Source of the DNA: Flavobacteriaceae bacterium
Lineage (GTDB): Bacteria; Bacteroidota; Bacteroidia; Flavobacteriales; Flavobacteriaceae
NCBI GenBank assembly: GCA_947456955.1
Contig: CANGTQ010000001.1
Location: 186,001 to 250,000 of the forward strand
Direction of reading: 5' to 3'
Length of the DNA stretch: 64,000 nucleotides
In this document: in pieces, positions 53,278 to 61,784 of the stretch
Layout: each line of letters opens with the position of its first letter
Numbering within the stretch: the first letter of the stretch is position 1
The notes under the pieces: generated by a model
What the model was told of the DNA's origin: nothing
Databases searched by the model: none
What the model saw: the letters and a program-made list of their open reading frames with translations, nothing else
Program-made: the position numbers and the translations under genes

Positions 53278-55989
53278 ATGAATAACGAAGAAGACGATAA
53301 CATCAACGAAGACGAAACTAACGACGAGTTGAACGACTCCATAAATGATGACTCCCTAGAAGAAGGTTTTGAAGATATTAAATCATCGGGAAATCATTTC
53401 TATGAAAACGACGAAAATCCCGAAGATACCATTACCAAAGTTACTGGAATGTACAAGGATTGGTTTCTGGATTATGCTTCCTATGTAATTCTCGAGAGAG
53501 CAGTTCCAGCTATTGAAGATGGTTTCAAACCGGTGCAGCGTCGTATTATGCACTCGATGAAAGAATTGGATGATGGTCGTTATAACAAAGTGGCGAACAT
53601 TGTTGGGCACACTATGCAATATCATCCTCATGGTGATGCAAGTATTGGAGATGCGATGGTGCAAATAGGGCAGAAAGATTTAATCATCGATATGCAAGGA
53701 AACTGGGGGAACATTCTCACCGGTGACAGTGCAGCGGCTTCTCGTTACATTGAAGCACGAATTTCTAAGCTAGGCCACGATATTTTATATTCTCCAAAAA
53801 TTACCCAATGGGGAATGTCATATGACGGTCGACGTGCTGAACCAATTAATCTTCCGGTTAAGTTTCCGTTGCTCTTAGCACAAGGTGCCGAGGGAATTGC
53901 CGTTGGTTTATCTACGAGAGTGTTGCCACACAATTTTATCGAGTTGATTGATTGCTCTATAAAGGTTTTAAAAAACAAACCATTTACACTTTTTCCTGAT
54001 TTTCCAACAGCCGGAATTGCCGATGTTTCTGCATACAACGATGGACTTCGTGGTGGACGAGTTCGTGTTCGTGCTAAAATAGGTCAACTAGACAAACAAA
54101 CGTTGGTAATTACACAAATTCCTTTTTCAACCAATACTTCAACACTAATTGATAGTATATTGAAAGCCAATGATAAAGGAAAAATAAAAGTTAAAAAAAT
54201 AGAAGACAATACGGCTGCCGATGTAGAGATATTAATTCATCTTCCACCTGGTGTTTCTCCTGATAAAACTATTGATGCGCTTTATGCATTTACGGCTTGC
54301 GAAACTTCTGTAGCGCCTTTAGGTTGCGTGATTGAAAATCACAAACCCTTGTTTATTGGCGTTTCAGATATGTTGAAAATATCAACGAAACGAACGGTTG
54401 AATTGCTCAAACGAGAACTCGAAATTCAGTTAGACGAACTTGAAAATAAATGGCATTTTGCTACACTTGAAAAGATTTTTATTCGAGAAGAAATGTATAT
54501 CGATTTCAAATTGTATTCCGATAGAGAAACGCTTTACGTTTATATATATGACCGTTTCAAGCCATTCTTAAAATCATTCGTTCGTGAAATTAACGATGAC
54601 GATTTACAAAAACTGACTCAGATTCCGATGATTCGTATTACGCGTTTCGATTCGGATAAGGCAGATGATTCGATTGCTAAGTTGGAAGCTGAAATGGAAG
54701 AAGTGAAGCATCATTTGGATAATATCATCGAATTTACTATCGACTTTTTCCAAAAATTAAAAGACAAATATGGAAAAGGCCGTGAGCGTCAAACGGAATT
54801 GAGAAGTTTTGACAATATCGAAGCTACTAAAGTTGTTTTGAGAAACACTAAACTCTATGTTAACAAAGAAGAAGGTTTCTTCGGAACTGGTTTAAAGAAA
54901 GACGAATACGTTGCCGATTGTTCCGATATTGATGATGTGATTGTCTTCTTGCGCGATGGAAAAATGATGATTTCTAAAGTAGATGATAAGAAGTTTGTGG
55001 GTAAAGACATTATTCATATTGCTGTTTTTGATAAGAATGATAAACGTACTATTTACAACATGATTTATCGTGACGGAAAGAACGGTTCGACATTCATAAA
55101 ACGTTTTAATGTTTCTGGAGTTACCCGTGATAAATTTTATGATTTAACTCAGGTTAAGGCAGGTTCACAAGTGTTGTATTTTTCACATAATCCAAACGGT
55201 GAAGCCGAAGTTATTACGGTTTTATTGCGTCAGGTTGGAAGCATTAAGAAACTAAAATGGGATTTAGATTTTGCTGATATTGCTATCAAAGGAAGAGCTT
55301 CGCGTGGCAATACTGTAACCAAATATCCAATTAAGAAAATCGAATTAAAGGAAAAAGGAATTTCAACTTTGCGTCCGAGAAAAGTATGGTTTGATGATAC
55401 GGTGCAACGTTTGAATGTAGATGGAAGAGGTGAGTTACTAGGTGAATTCAGACCAAACGACCGATTGTTACTTATCAATCAATCAGGAAAACTAAAAACT
55501 ATTATTCCGGAACTTACCACGCATTTTGATGAAGATATCGTGGTGATGGAAAAATGGAATCCAAACAAACCAATTTCTGCGATTTATTACGACGGAGAAA
55601 AAGAGCGTTATTTTATTAAGCGTTTCTTAGTCGAAAATGAAAACAAGGAAGAAATATTTATCACCGAACACGAAAAATCCCAATTAGAAATTGTTTCTAC
55701 TGATTGGCGACCAATGGCTGAAATTATTTATGCCAAAGTAAAAGGTGTACAGAAAGACAACCAGACAATAAATCTCGAAGAATTCATTACGGTAAAAGGA
55801 ATCAAAGCGTTAGGTAATCAACTAACAACAGATAAACTGAAACAGGTGAATTTGTTAGAACCATTACCATACGAAGAACCGGAACCGGAGCAGTCTGAAG
55901 AAATAGAAGGAACAGAAGAAACTGATATGTCAGATGATATTCAAACAGAAACTGATGATGATGGGCAGATAACGTTGTCTTTAGAATAA
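53278..55989 (+). CDS. parC: DNA topoisomerase IV subunit A (GyrA/ParC family)
   Basis: This 903-residue subunit has an acidic N-terminal tail of about 50 residues (many Glu/Asp/Asn), then the breakage-reunion domain with DYASYVILERAVPAIEDGFKP read in parts, VGHTMQYHPHGDASIG, and the catalytic Tyr157 in SAAASRYIEARIS. A coiled coil and a C-terminal beta-pinwheel follow, and the last ~40 residues are again acidic. The acidic tails are typical of the flavobacterial form. Companion of parE at 50824. Confidence 0.93.
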   Translation: MNNEEDDNINEDETNDELNDSINDDSLEEGFEDIKSSGNHFYENDENPEDTITKVTGMYKDWFLDYASYVILERAVPAIEDGFKPVQRRIMHSMKELDDGRYNKVANIVGHTMQYHPHGDASIGDAMVQIGQKDLIIDMQGNWGNILTGDSAAASRYIEARISKLGHDILYSPKITQWGMSYDGRRAEPINLPVKFPLLLAQGAEGIAVGLSTRVLPHNFIELIDCSIKVLKNKPFTLFPDFPTAGIADVSAYNDGLRGGRVRVRAKIGQLDKQTLVITQIPFSTNTSTLIDSILKANDKGKIKVKKIEDNTAADVEILIHLPPGVSPDKTIDALYAFTACETSVAPLGCVIENHKPLFIGVSDMLKISTKRTVELLKRELEIQLDELENKWHFATLEKIFIREEMYIDFKLYSDRETLYVYIYDRFKPFLKSFVREINDDDLQKLTQIPMIRITRFDSDKADDSIAKLEAEMEEVKHHLDNIIEFTIDFFQKLKDKYGKGRERQTELRSFDNIEATKVVLRNTKLYVNKEEGFFGTGLKKDEYVADCSDIDDVIVFLRDGKMMISKVDDKKFVGKDIIHIAVFDKNDKRTIYNMIYRDGKNGSTFIKRFNVSGVTRDKFYDLTQVKAGSQVLYFSHNPNGEAEVITVLLRQVGSIKKLKWDLDFADIAIKGRASRGNTVTKYPIKKIELKEKGISTLRPRKVWFDDTVQRLNVDGRGELLGEFRPNDRLLLINQSGKLKTIIPELTTHFDEDIVVMEKWNPNKPISAIYYDGEKERYFIKRFLVENENKEEIFITEHEKSQLEIVSTDWRPMAEIIYAKVKGVQKDNQTINLEEFITVKGIKALGNQLTTDKLKQVNLLEPLPYEEPEPEQSEEIEGTEETDMSDDIQTETDDDGQITLSLE

Positions 55990-55994
55990 CATTC

Positions 55995-56061
55995 TTGTCA
56001 TTTCCGCGAAGGCGGAAATGTACAACTATAAAATAGTTTTCCGTCTGCGCGGGAAAGACAA
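55995..56061. repeat. Large palindrome downstream of parC
   Basis: ttgtcatttccgcgaaggcggaaa is mirrored by ttttccgtctgcgcgggaaagaca, and the left arm itself contains a dyad (tttccgc/gcggaaa). It resembles REP-like repeats of flavobacteria. Confidence 0.6.
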
Positions 56062-56065
56062 AAGC

Positions 56066-56105
56066 AAAAAAAAACTCCTCTCGTAATTGAGAGGAGTTTT
56101 TAGTT
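56066..56105. terminator. Bidirectional terminator between parC and the convergent terC gene
   Basis: The stem aaaaactcctctc / gagaggagttttt has a 7-base loop and A/T tracts on both sides. Confidence 0.88.
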
Positions 56106-56106
56106 T

Positions 56107-56967
56107 TTAATCCGTAACATCAGTATTTGTAAAATCCTTATCAATAATTTTATTGTTATGAAGCTTGACAGGTTTTTTGGTTTTCTTCATTCTCAGATTC
56201 AGGAATTCAACGAACAATGAGAAGAAAATAGAGAAGTACAAATAGCCTTTCGGAATACTAGTCACTTCGACATCATTGCCAAATCGGAAATGTGCTAAAT
56301 GTGAACCTTCGGCTAAAAGCATCACTCCAATAAGTATTAAGAAAGACAAACCAAGGATTTGTATGGTTGGATGCTCGTTTACAAATTTGGAAACTGGACC
56401 GGCAAAAACCATCATGATAATTATAGAAATAACCACCGATAAAATCATAATAATCAAGGCACCATCATAACCAAAACCACCTTCGATGGGTTCTTTCATG
56501 CTGACCATTCCAACGGCTGTTAATATACTGTCAAACGAAAAAACTATGTTTAACAATGCAATTTGGACGATGGCTTTCGACAAACTATTGCTTGCTTTTC
56601 CGGTTGTTCCTTCTTCTTCTCCTTCAAGTTTGTGGTGAATTTCAGAAACTGATTTGTATAATAAGAATAATCCACCACCAAAAATAATTAAGCTTTGCCC
56701 TGTGACATGAGCTTGAAAAACAGCACCTAAATCAATTGAAAATAGCGTGTCTTGTAAGCTTAAAACCCAAGTGATTCCGAACAATAAAATTATTCTGAAC
56801 AACATTGCCAACAACAATCCAATTCTTCTCGCTTTGGGTTGGTCTTTCGCATTTAATTTTCCGGAAACTATAGAAAGAAAGACAATGTTGTCAATTCCAA
56901 GAATGATTTCCAAAAAGGTTAATGTTAATAGCGCAAGTAATGCATTTGATGTAAATAAGATTTCCAT
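56107..56967 (-). CDS. TerC-family integral membrane protein
   Basis: This 286-residue protein has about seven to nine membrane helices. ALLTLTFLEIILGIDNIVFLS near the N-terminus and NIVFSFDSILTAVGM are the TerC signatures, with Asp residues in helices likely for metal handling. Members are linked to tellurium resistance or, in better-studied cases, manganese export and metal loading. No ter operon is present, so a manganese-type role is more plausible. The C-terminal 30 residues are basic and cytosolic. Confidence 0.88.
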   Translation of the reverse strand: MEILFTSNALLALLTLTFLEIILGIDNIVFLSIVSGKLNAKDQPKARRIGLLLAMLFRIILLFGITWVLSLQDTLFSIDLGAVFQAHVTGQSLIIFGGGLFLLYKSVSEIHHKLEGEEEGTTGKASNSLSKAIVQIALLNIVFSFDSILTAVGMVSMKEPIEGGFGYDGALIIMILSVVISIIIMMVFAGPVSKFVNEHPTIQILGLSFLILIGVMLLAEGSHLAHFRFGNDVEVTSIPKGYLYFSIFFSLFVEFLNLRMKKTKKPVKLHNNKIIDKDFTNTDVTD

Positions 56968-56984
56968 TTTATAATTTGAGTTTT

Positions 56985-57085
56985 TTTTTCTTCGGCTGTC
57001 GCATTCGCTCTAGTCGCTGCGCTCCATACAATTGCTTCGCCAATTTGCTAAAGCTTCGCGTAGTCTGCGCTTCGGATTTAGGTTA
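56985..57085. repeat. Intergenic GC-rich repeat (agcgcagcgac-type)
   Basis: A stretch rich in cttcg, gctgcgctcc and gcttcgcg words lies between terC and the next lipoprotein gene. On the minus strand tatggagcgcagcgac resembles tttatggagcgaagcgga near 63940. Confidence 0.45.
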
Positions 57086-57092
57086 AAAGTTG

Positions 57093-57464
57093 TTATTCGA
57101 GTTTTGTTACTATGCCACGTTGTTTATTGTTACTTCCTACAAAGGCATATTCAAAAGTATAGCTATTCTTTTCAGTAAACAAGATTTTCATACTGATAGC
57201 CTTTTGTTCTTTCATGTTTTTAGGATGTAGTTTTTGCAGAATAAATTCGCAATCATTTACCCAACGCACTGAAGCCGTATCGGTTTTTCCATTATAAGTC
57301 TCGATTTGTAGTTTTTCAGTTCGGATAAAAGTAGACGTATTTGTTTTACCATCAATATCTTGCTTGAATTCAAACTTTCCGGTTCTGAAATCTTTGCAGT
57401 TGCGTTCGTGGTTGTTGCAGGAAACTAGTAAAATTATAAGTAAGAGCATTGATGATTTTTTCAT
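57093..57464 (-). CDS. Hypothetical lipoprotein
   Basis: The ATG at 57464 (MKKSSMLLLIILLVSC) gives a clean lipoprotein signal with lipobox LVSC; an ATG at 57491 would overlap the upstream gene by 11 bp and bury the signal. The 123-residue product has a mature domain with alternating polar strands (CKDFRTGKFEFKQDIDGK; TEKLQIETYNGKTD). It looks like a small beta-rich lipid- or protein-binding lipoprotein of Bacteroidota. Function unknown. Part of a short minus-strand cluster downstream of murQ. Confidence 0.72.
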   Translation of the reverse strand: MKKSSMLLLIILLVSCNNHERNCKDFRTGKFEFKQDIDGKTNTSTFIRTEKLQIETYNGKTDTASVRWVNDCEFILQKLHPKNMKEQKAISMKILFTEKNSYTFEYAFVGSNNKQRGIVTKLE

Positions 57465-57480
57465 GCTTTCTATGTAGGTA

Positions 57481-57708
57481 TTATTTATCATGATTAAAAA
57501 GTGAATCCGTTAACATTTTTATGCCTTTAAACATAAAGTAGACTGCCAAAAAACAGAAGGCAATTCCAAAAGCCAAAACCAAATAATGCCACACATTTTG
57601 CTTATTGATAAACGCGTTATAAATCACGCTTGGACCAATAAACATTAGCGGCAAGGCGTAAAGCAAATATTTGATGGCTTTGTCTAAAAGTTTTTTATTG
57701 ATGGGCAT
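57481..57708 (-). CDS. Small membrane protein (DUF6095-type)
   Basis: This 75-residue protein has two membrane helices (YLLYALPLMFIGPSVIYNAF and WHYLVLAFGIAFCFLAVYFM). It matches a flavobacterial family of unknown function (DUF6095, from memory). It starts 1 bp after the stop of the upstream gene. Confidence 0.7.
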   Translation of the reverse strand: MPINKKLLDKAIKYLLYALPLMFIGPSVIYNAFINKQNVWHYLVLAFGIAFCFLAVYFMFKGIKMLTDSLFNHDK

Positions 57709-57709
57709 T

Positions 57710-58195
57710 TTAAAATTTTATTTGAATTCCGATTCCGTTTTGATTTGCCAAAGCGTTTAAGTCAAAATCAGTCGAACCCGAATCTTTGATTCCATCGTTA
57801 TAGGTTTTGACTGCTTCTTCCATTTTTTTTGCTCTTCCTGAAAGTATTGGAATAGATATAGCTACAGCACCTATACCTGCGTAGGTTAAGGCTGTTGGAT
57901 ATTTTACATCTGAGAACAAGCCAACAGCTAAATCAATAACACAAACAGTTGCACCTAAAACGAGAAGTGTTCCGCCAAGAGTTTCTTTTGTTTTTGCTTT
58001 TTTATAGAGATTTAGAGAATGAATATTAGAAGCAAATACCTTTTTCATCTGATAGCTTGGAATTTGAGTTCCATCAATATAAAATCTTCCTTTTTCTAAT
58101 TTAATTTCTTTAGAGGGCTCTTTTCCCAAAGTAAGCCCTTGCGAAAATGCTGTAAATCCCATAAATAATGTAAATGCTAGAAGTAATTTTTTCAT
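57710..58195 (-). CDS. Hypothetical secreted membrane-associated protein
   Basis: This 161-residue protein has a signal peptide (LLLAFTLFMGFTAFSQG) and a central pair of hydrophobic segments (TLGGTLLVLGATVCVIDLAV and YAGIGAVAISIPIL, about 72-118). The gene begins 5 bp after the murQ stop. I do not recognise the family. The last 45 residues are hydrophilic. Confidence 0.65.
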   Translation of the reverse strand: MKKLLLAFTLFMGFTAFSQGLTLGKEPSKEIKLEKGRFYIDGTQIPSYQMKKVFASNIHSLNLYKKAKTKETLGGTLLVLGATVCVIDLAVGLFSDVKYPTALTYAGIGAVAISIPILSGRAKKMEEAVKTYNDGIKDSGSTDFDLNALANQNGIGIQIKF

Positions 58196-58200
58196 TGTGT

Positions 58201-59013
58201 TTATTTATTGTAATAATCAACTGCTTTTCTAACACTGCCAAATTCTTTTAGTAATTCAGCCGCTTTTTCATAGCTAACCGGAATTTCACTCATAATCATT
58301 TTCACGCCGCGATCTACAAGTTTGTCGTTACTCAATTGCATATCCACCATTTTGTTGCCTTTGACTTTTCCAAGCTGGATCATTGTTGCGGTAGAAATCA
58401 TGTTTAAAACTAATTTCTGTGCGGTACCTGCTTTCATTCGGGAACTTCCAGTTACGAATTCAGGACCAACGACAGCTACTATAGGAAACTTAGCGGTCAA
58501 GGCTATCGGACTTCCTTCGTTACAGGTGATGCAACCCGTAATAATATTTTTTGAATTGCATTTTTCCAATCCACCAATCACATAGGGAGTTGTACCCGAT
58601 GCAGCTATGCCAATAACGACATCATCAGTTGTCACACCATGTTCTTGTAAATCAATCCAGGCTTGAAGTTTGTCGTCTTCGGCATTTTCTACCGCACGTC
58701 GAATGGCTTTGTCTCCACCAGCTATTAGTCCGTTCACCAAATCAAACGGCACACCAAACGTTGGTGGACATTCAGAAGCATCTACAATTCCTAATCTTCC
58801 TGAAGTTCCGGCGCCAATGTAGAAAAGTCGTCCACCGAGTTTCATTTTCTCCACGATTTTAGTAACTAAAGCTTCAATTTGTGGCAATGCTTTTTCCACA
58901 GCATGCGGAACCGTTTTATCTTCTTTATTGATATTATATAACAAATCGGCTACCGACATTTTTTCTAAATGTTCGTAATGCGATGATTGTTCGGTGGTTT
59001 TGGTGAAGGACAT
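58201..59013 (-). CDS. murQ: N-acetylmuramic acid 6-phosphate etherase
   Basis: This 270-residue SIS-domain enzyme splits MurNAc-6-phosphate into GlcNAc-6-phosphate and lactate during cell-wall recycling. Diagnostic stretches are FYIGAGTSGRLGIVDASECP, IAGGDKAIRRAVENAEDD, and FVTGSSRMKAGTAQKLVLNM, with the catalytic Glu in DASE. Full length for the family minus the C-terminal UBA-like tail seen in E. coli (270 versus about 300). First gene of the downstream small-protein cluster. Confidence 0.95.
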   Translation of the reverse strand: MSFTKTTEQSSHYEHLEKMSVADLLYNINKEDKTVPHAVEKALPQIEALVTKIVEKMKLGGRLFYIGAGTSGRLGIVDASECPPTFGVPFDLVNGLIAGGDKAIRRAVENAEDDKLQAWIDLQEHGVTTDDVVIGIAASGTTPYVIGGLEKCNSKNIITGCITCNEGSPIALTAKFPIVAVVGPEFVTGSSRMKAGTAQKLVLNMISTATMIQLGKVKGNKMVDMQLSNDKLVDRGVKMIMSEIPVSYEKAAELLKEFGSVRKAVDYYNK

Positions 59014-59016
59014 TTT

Positions 59017-59055
59017 TGAGTTGCTAAGGTTCTGAGTTGCTAAGATACTGAGTTT
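59017..59055. repeat. Tandem gagttgctaag repeat upstream of murQ
   Basis: gagttgctaag occurs at 59018-59028 and 59034-59044, followed by a partial unit tactgag. It fills the short gap between murQ and the ZIP transporter gene. Confidence 0.6.
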
Positions 59056-59723
59056 TACAAAAAACTAGCTAATACAATTCCCAAAATAATCATCGAGACT
59101 TTAGCGATATTGAACTTATGTCCTTCGCTGCTTTCAAAGATAATGGTAGATGAAATATGAAATAATATACCAATGACAACAGCGGTTATTTGAGTGTAGT
59201 ATTCGTTAAGTATCGGGAAACTATCGGAAACCAATGTGCCTAATGGCGTCATTATCGCAAACGTCACCATGAAGATGAAAAGCGCTACTTTATTCAACTG
59301 TGCATTCAGAAAAAATGTAGTTAATATAATGGCAATAGGTAAGTGGTGAATGGCAATTCCGTAAGCCAAATCATGATGTCGCCCCACCGGAAAACCTTCT
59401 AATAAAGCGTGAATACACAAACTGATAAATAATAACCAAGGCATTTGTTTGAGTTTGTCATGTCCGTGAACGTGACCGTGTTCGGCACCTTTGGAAAAGA
59501 ACTCCAAAATAATTTGGAATAATATTCCACACATGATAAAAATCCCAATGCTTTTGTTGTCACTTTCATACACATCTGGCAGCAAATGTATTACGGTTAA
59601 CGATAGTAAAAAAGAACCGCTAAATGCCAATAACAGTTTTAGATTTTGCTTTGCTTTTGGTTTAAGTAATATGGCAATTAAATAACCAATAAGTACTGAT
59701 AATAAAGGAAGAATATAATTCAT
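59055..59723 (-). CDS. ZIP-family divalent metal transporter
   Basis: This 222-residue protein has about eight membrane helices. The metal-binding helix 4-5 residues are visible as LCIHALLEGFPVG and GIAIHHLPIAIILT, and a His-rich loop (EHGHVHGHDK) lies between helices 3 and 4. It should import zinc or another divalent metal. No Zur box was identified upstream. Confidence 0.87.
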   Translation of the reverse strand: MNYILPLLSVLIGYLIAILLKPKAKQNLKLLLAFSGSFLLSLTVIHLLPDVYESDNKSIGIFIMCGILFQIILEFFSKGAEHGHVHGHDKLKQMPWLLFISLCIHALLEGFPVGRHHDLAYGIAIHHLPIAIILTTFFLNAQLNKVALFIFMVTFAIMTPLGTLVSDSFPILNEYYTQITAVVIGILFHISSTIIFESSEGHKFNIAKVSMIILGIVLASFL

Positions 59724-59743
59724 GTTTTTATTTAGAAAATTTT

Positions 59744-59766
59744 ACTTCGTACTTCGTAATTCGTAC
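59744..59766. repeat. Tandem acttcgta word
   Basis: acttcgtacttcgtaattcgtac iterates an 8-9 base word between the ZIP gene and the methyltransferase gene. Similar word-iterated spacers occur elsewhere in the window. Confidence 0.55.
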
Positions 59767-60531
59767 CTACTTGAATATCATAATCAATCGTTCACTTGTA
59801 TTCTTGTGGAACTTCTTTAGTTTATAATCACCAAAAGTATCCAACAAATAAATCCCGGTTTCGTTCATCATAGTTTGGAAATCTTCCAGTGTGTAAGCTC
59901 TTACTTTTTCGGTGAAGTGAAACTTTTCTCCCTTATCCTCGAAATCAATTTCTTTAATGATAAAACTATCTTTTACAAAGCGCTTGATATGAAAAGTGAT
60001 ACCATCTACTTCTTTCGTTTCTTCTGGAATTAAATTGTCAATTACCACTTGTGAATTCATAAAATCAATAACTGCAAAACCATATTCTGAGAGGCTTTCT
60101 TTGATAGCGACTAAGGTTTTTATGTCATCTTCTCTGTTTTCAAAATAGCCAAAACTGGTAAACAAATTAAAGATAGCATCAAACTTTTCATCATAAGGTT
60201 CTCGTTTGTCGTGCACCACGAAATGCAATGTGTCATTGCTGTTTTTGCTGGCTTCTGCAATACTGTTTTCAGATAAATCAGCACCAACAACATCAAAACC
60301 TAATTGGTTTAAATAAATAGCATGTCTTCCTTTGCCACAAGCTAAATCCAAAACTTTTGCTTTTTCGGGTAAGTTTAAATAATGCGTGAGATTATCCATG
60401 AAAAGCTGGGCTTCACGGTAATTTCTGTCTTTATATAGTATGTGATAGTAAGGCGTGTCAAACCAGGAGGAATACCAAGTATTTGTTTGTGGTTTGGCGT
60501 TTGTAGTTTGTGGTTTTATCGCTTCTGACAT
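59767..60531 (-). CDS. Class I SAM-dependent methyltransferase
   Basis: This 254-residue cytoplasmic protein has SAM motif KVLDLACGKGRHAIYLNQLG (about 78-97) with the acidic partner VVGADLS. Motif IV reads FDAIFNLFTSFGYF. An N-terminal Pro/Thr-rich stretch of about 15 residues (KPQTTNAKPQTN) is low-complexity. Substrate cannot be named; small-molecule methylation is likely. It is divergent from the rRNA methyltransferase-like gene. Confidence 0.85.
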   Translation of the reverse strand: MSEAIKPQTTNAKPQTNTWYSSWFDTPYYHILYKDRNYREAQLFMDNLTHYLNLPEKAKVLDLACGKGRHAIYLNQLGFDVVGADLSENSIAEASKNSNDTLHFVVHDKREPYDEKFDAIFNLFTSFGYFENREDDIKTLVAIKESLSEYGFAVIDFMNSQVVIDNLIPEETKEVDGITFHIKRFVKDSFIIKEIDFEDKGEKFHFTEKVRAYTLEDFQTMMNETGIYLLDTFGDYKLKKFHKNTSERLIMIFK

Positions 60532-60571
60532 TTATTCTTTTCAAATGAATTCTGAACGTGCAAATTTAATG

Positions 60572-60579
60572 TATTTTTG
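60572..60579 (+). promoter_or_regulatory. TAnnTTTG promoter element for the THUMP methyltransferase gene
   Basis: TATTTTTG lies 34 bases before the ATG at 60614. The -33 side has no clear TTTG. Confidence 0.45.
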
Positions 60580-60613
60580 CCGATGAATTTCAAATTTAAA
60601 GTTTGAATTAAAA

Positions 60614-61783
60614 ATGATCATGGAGAATTTTAAAATGATTGCCAAAACCTTTTTTGGTTTTGAAGAAATACTATCCAAAGAATTACAACAATTAGGAGCA
60701 CAAGAGGTTGAAATTGGAACGCGCGCAGTGAGTTTCAAAGGAGATAAAGGCTTTATGTACAAAGCCAATTTGTCTTTGCGTACCGCCTTGAAGATCTTAA
60801 AGCCTATCTATTATTTTAAAGCCACAAATGACCAAAATTTATACAAAGGCATCCAGGGTATTGATTGGTCGAAATATATTGGTGAAAACCAAACTTTTGT
60901 AATTGACACGACAATTCATTCTGATAATTTCAAGCATTCACAGTTTGTTTCCCAGAAAGCGAAAGATGCTATTGTTGATCAATTTCGAGAAAAAACCGGA
61001 CAACGCCCTAGCATTGATAAAGATTTTCCCGATTTAAGAATTAATATCCACATTGACAGAGACCAGGTTTCGGTGGCGCTTGACACATCGGGAGCTTCAT
61101 TGCACCATCGTGGTTACAGAACTGCTACTAATATTGCTCCGATTAATGAAGTTTTAGCAGCTGGAATGCTCTTACTTTCTGGCTGGGATGGAAGCTCTGA
61201 TTTTTTGGACCCTATGTGTGGTTCGGGAACATTATTGGCTGAAGCTGCAATGATTGCCTGTAATATTCCGGCGAATATCAACAGGAAAGAATTTGCTTTT
61301 GAAAAATGGAACGATTGGGACAACGATTTATTTGACCAAATTATTGATGCATTAATGAAACGTACCAAAGAGTTTCATTATACAATAATTGGTTACGACA
61401 AGGCACCAAGCGCTGTTCAGAAAGCGAAAGAAAATATTCGAAATGCCAATTTAGATGACTATATAAGTATCATTCAGTGTGATTTTTTTGAAAGTAAAAA
61501 GGAAAACACCGGGCCATTGCACATGGTTTTCAATCCGCCTTATGGAGAACGTTTAAATATTGAGTTGGAACGTTTTTACAGAGAAATTGGAGATACGTTG
61601 AAAAATAATTATCCGAATACCAATGCTTGGTTTATCACAGCAAATTTGGAAGCTTTGAAGTTTGTCGGACTTCGACCATCACGTAAAATAAAACTTTTCA
61701 ACGGAAGTTTAGAAGCACGTTTGGTGAAATACGAAATGTATGAAGGCAGTAAGAAAGGCAAGTATAGAAACTCAGAAGAATAG
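60614..61783 (+). CDS. THUMP-domain 23S rRNA (guanine-N2) methyltransferase, RlmL N-half-like
   Basis: This 389-residue protein has an N-terminal ferredoxin-like/THUMP region (about 1-160: KTFFGFEEILSKELQQLGAQ; INIHIDRDQVSVALDTSG) and a class I methyltransferase domain with DPMCGSGTLLAEAAMIA (motif I) and FNPPYGERL (NPPY catalytic motif for exocyclic amines). E. coli RlmL fuses this unit to RlmK; here it stands alone, as in most Bacteroidota. It should methylate G2445 or a related position. A start six bases later (ATG 60620) is equally possible. Confidence 0.9.
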   Translation: MIMENFKMIAKTFFGFEEILSKELQQLGAQEVEIGTRAVSFKGDKGFMYKANLSLRTALKILKPIYYFKATNDQNLYKGIQGIDWSKYIGENQTFVIDTTIHSDNFKHSQFVSQKAKDAIVDQFREKTGQRPSIDKDFPDLRINIHIDRDQVSVALDTSGASLHHRGYRTATNIAPINEVLAAGMLLLSGWDGSSDFLDPMCGSGTLLAEAAMIACNIPANINRKEFAFEKWNDWDNDLFDQIIDALMKRTKEFHYTIIGYDKAPSAVQKAKENIRNANLDDYISIIQCDFFESKKENTGPLHMVFNPPYGERLNIELERFYREIGDTLKNNYPNTNAWFITANLEALKFVGLRPSRKIKLFNGSLEARLVKYEMYEGSKKGKYRNSEE

Positions 61784-61784
61784 C

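Noticed and set aside
56107..56967. Tellurite-resistance island around the TerC protein
   Set aside because: No terA, terB, terD or terE genes are nearby; isolated TerC proteins are common and usually unrelated to tellurite.
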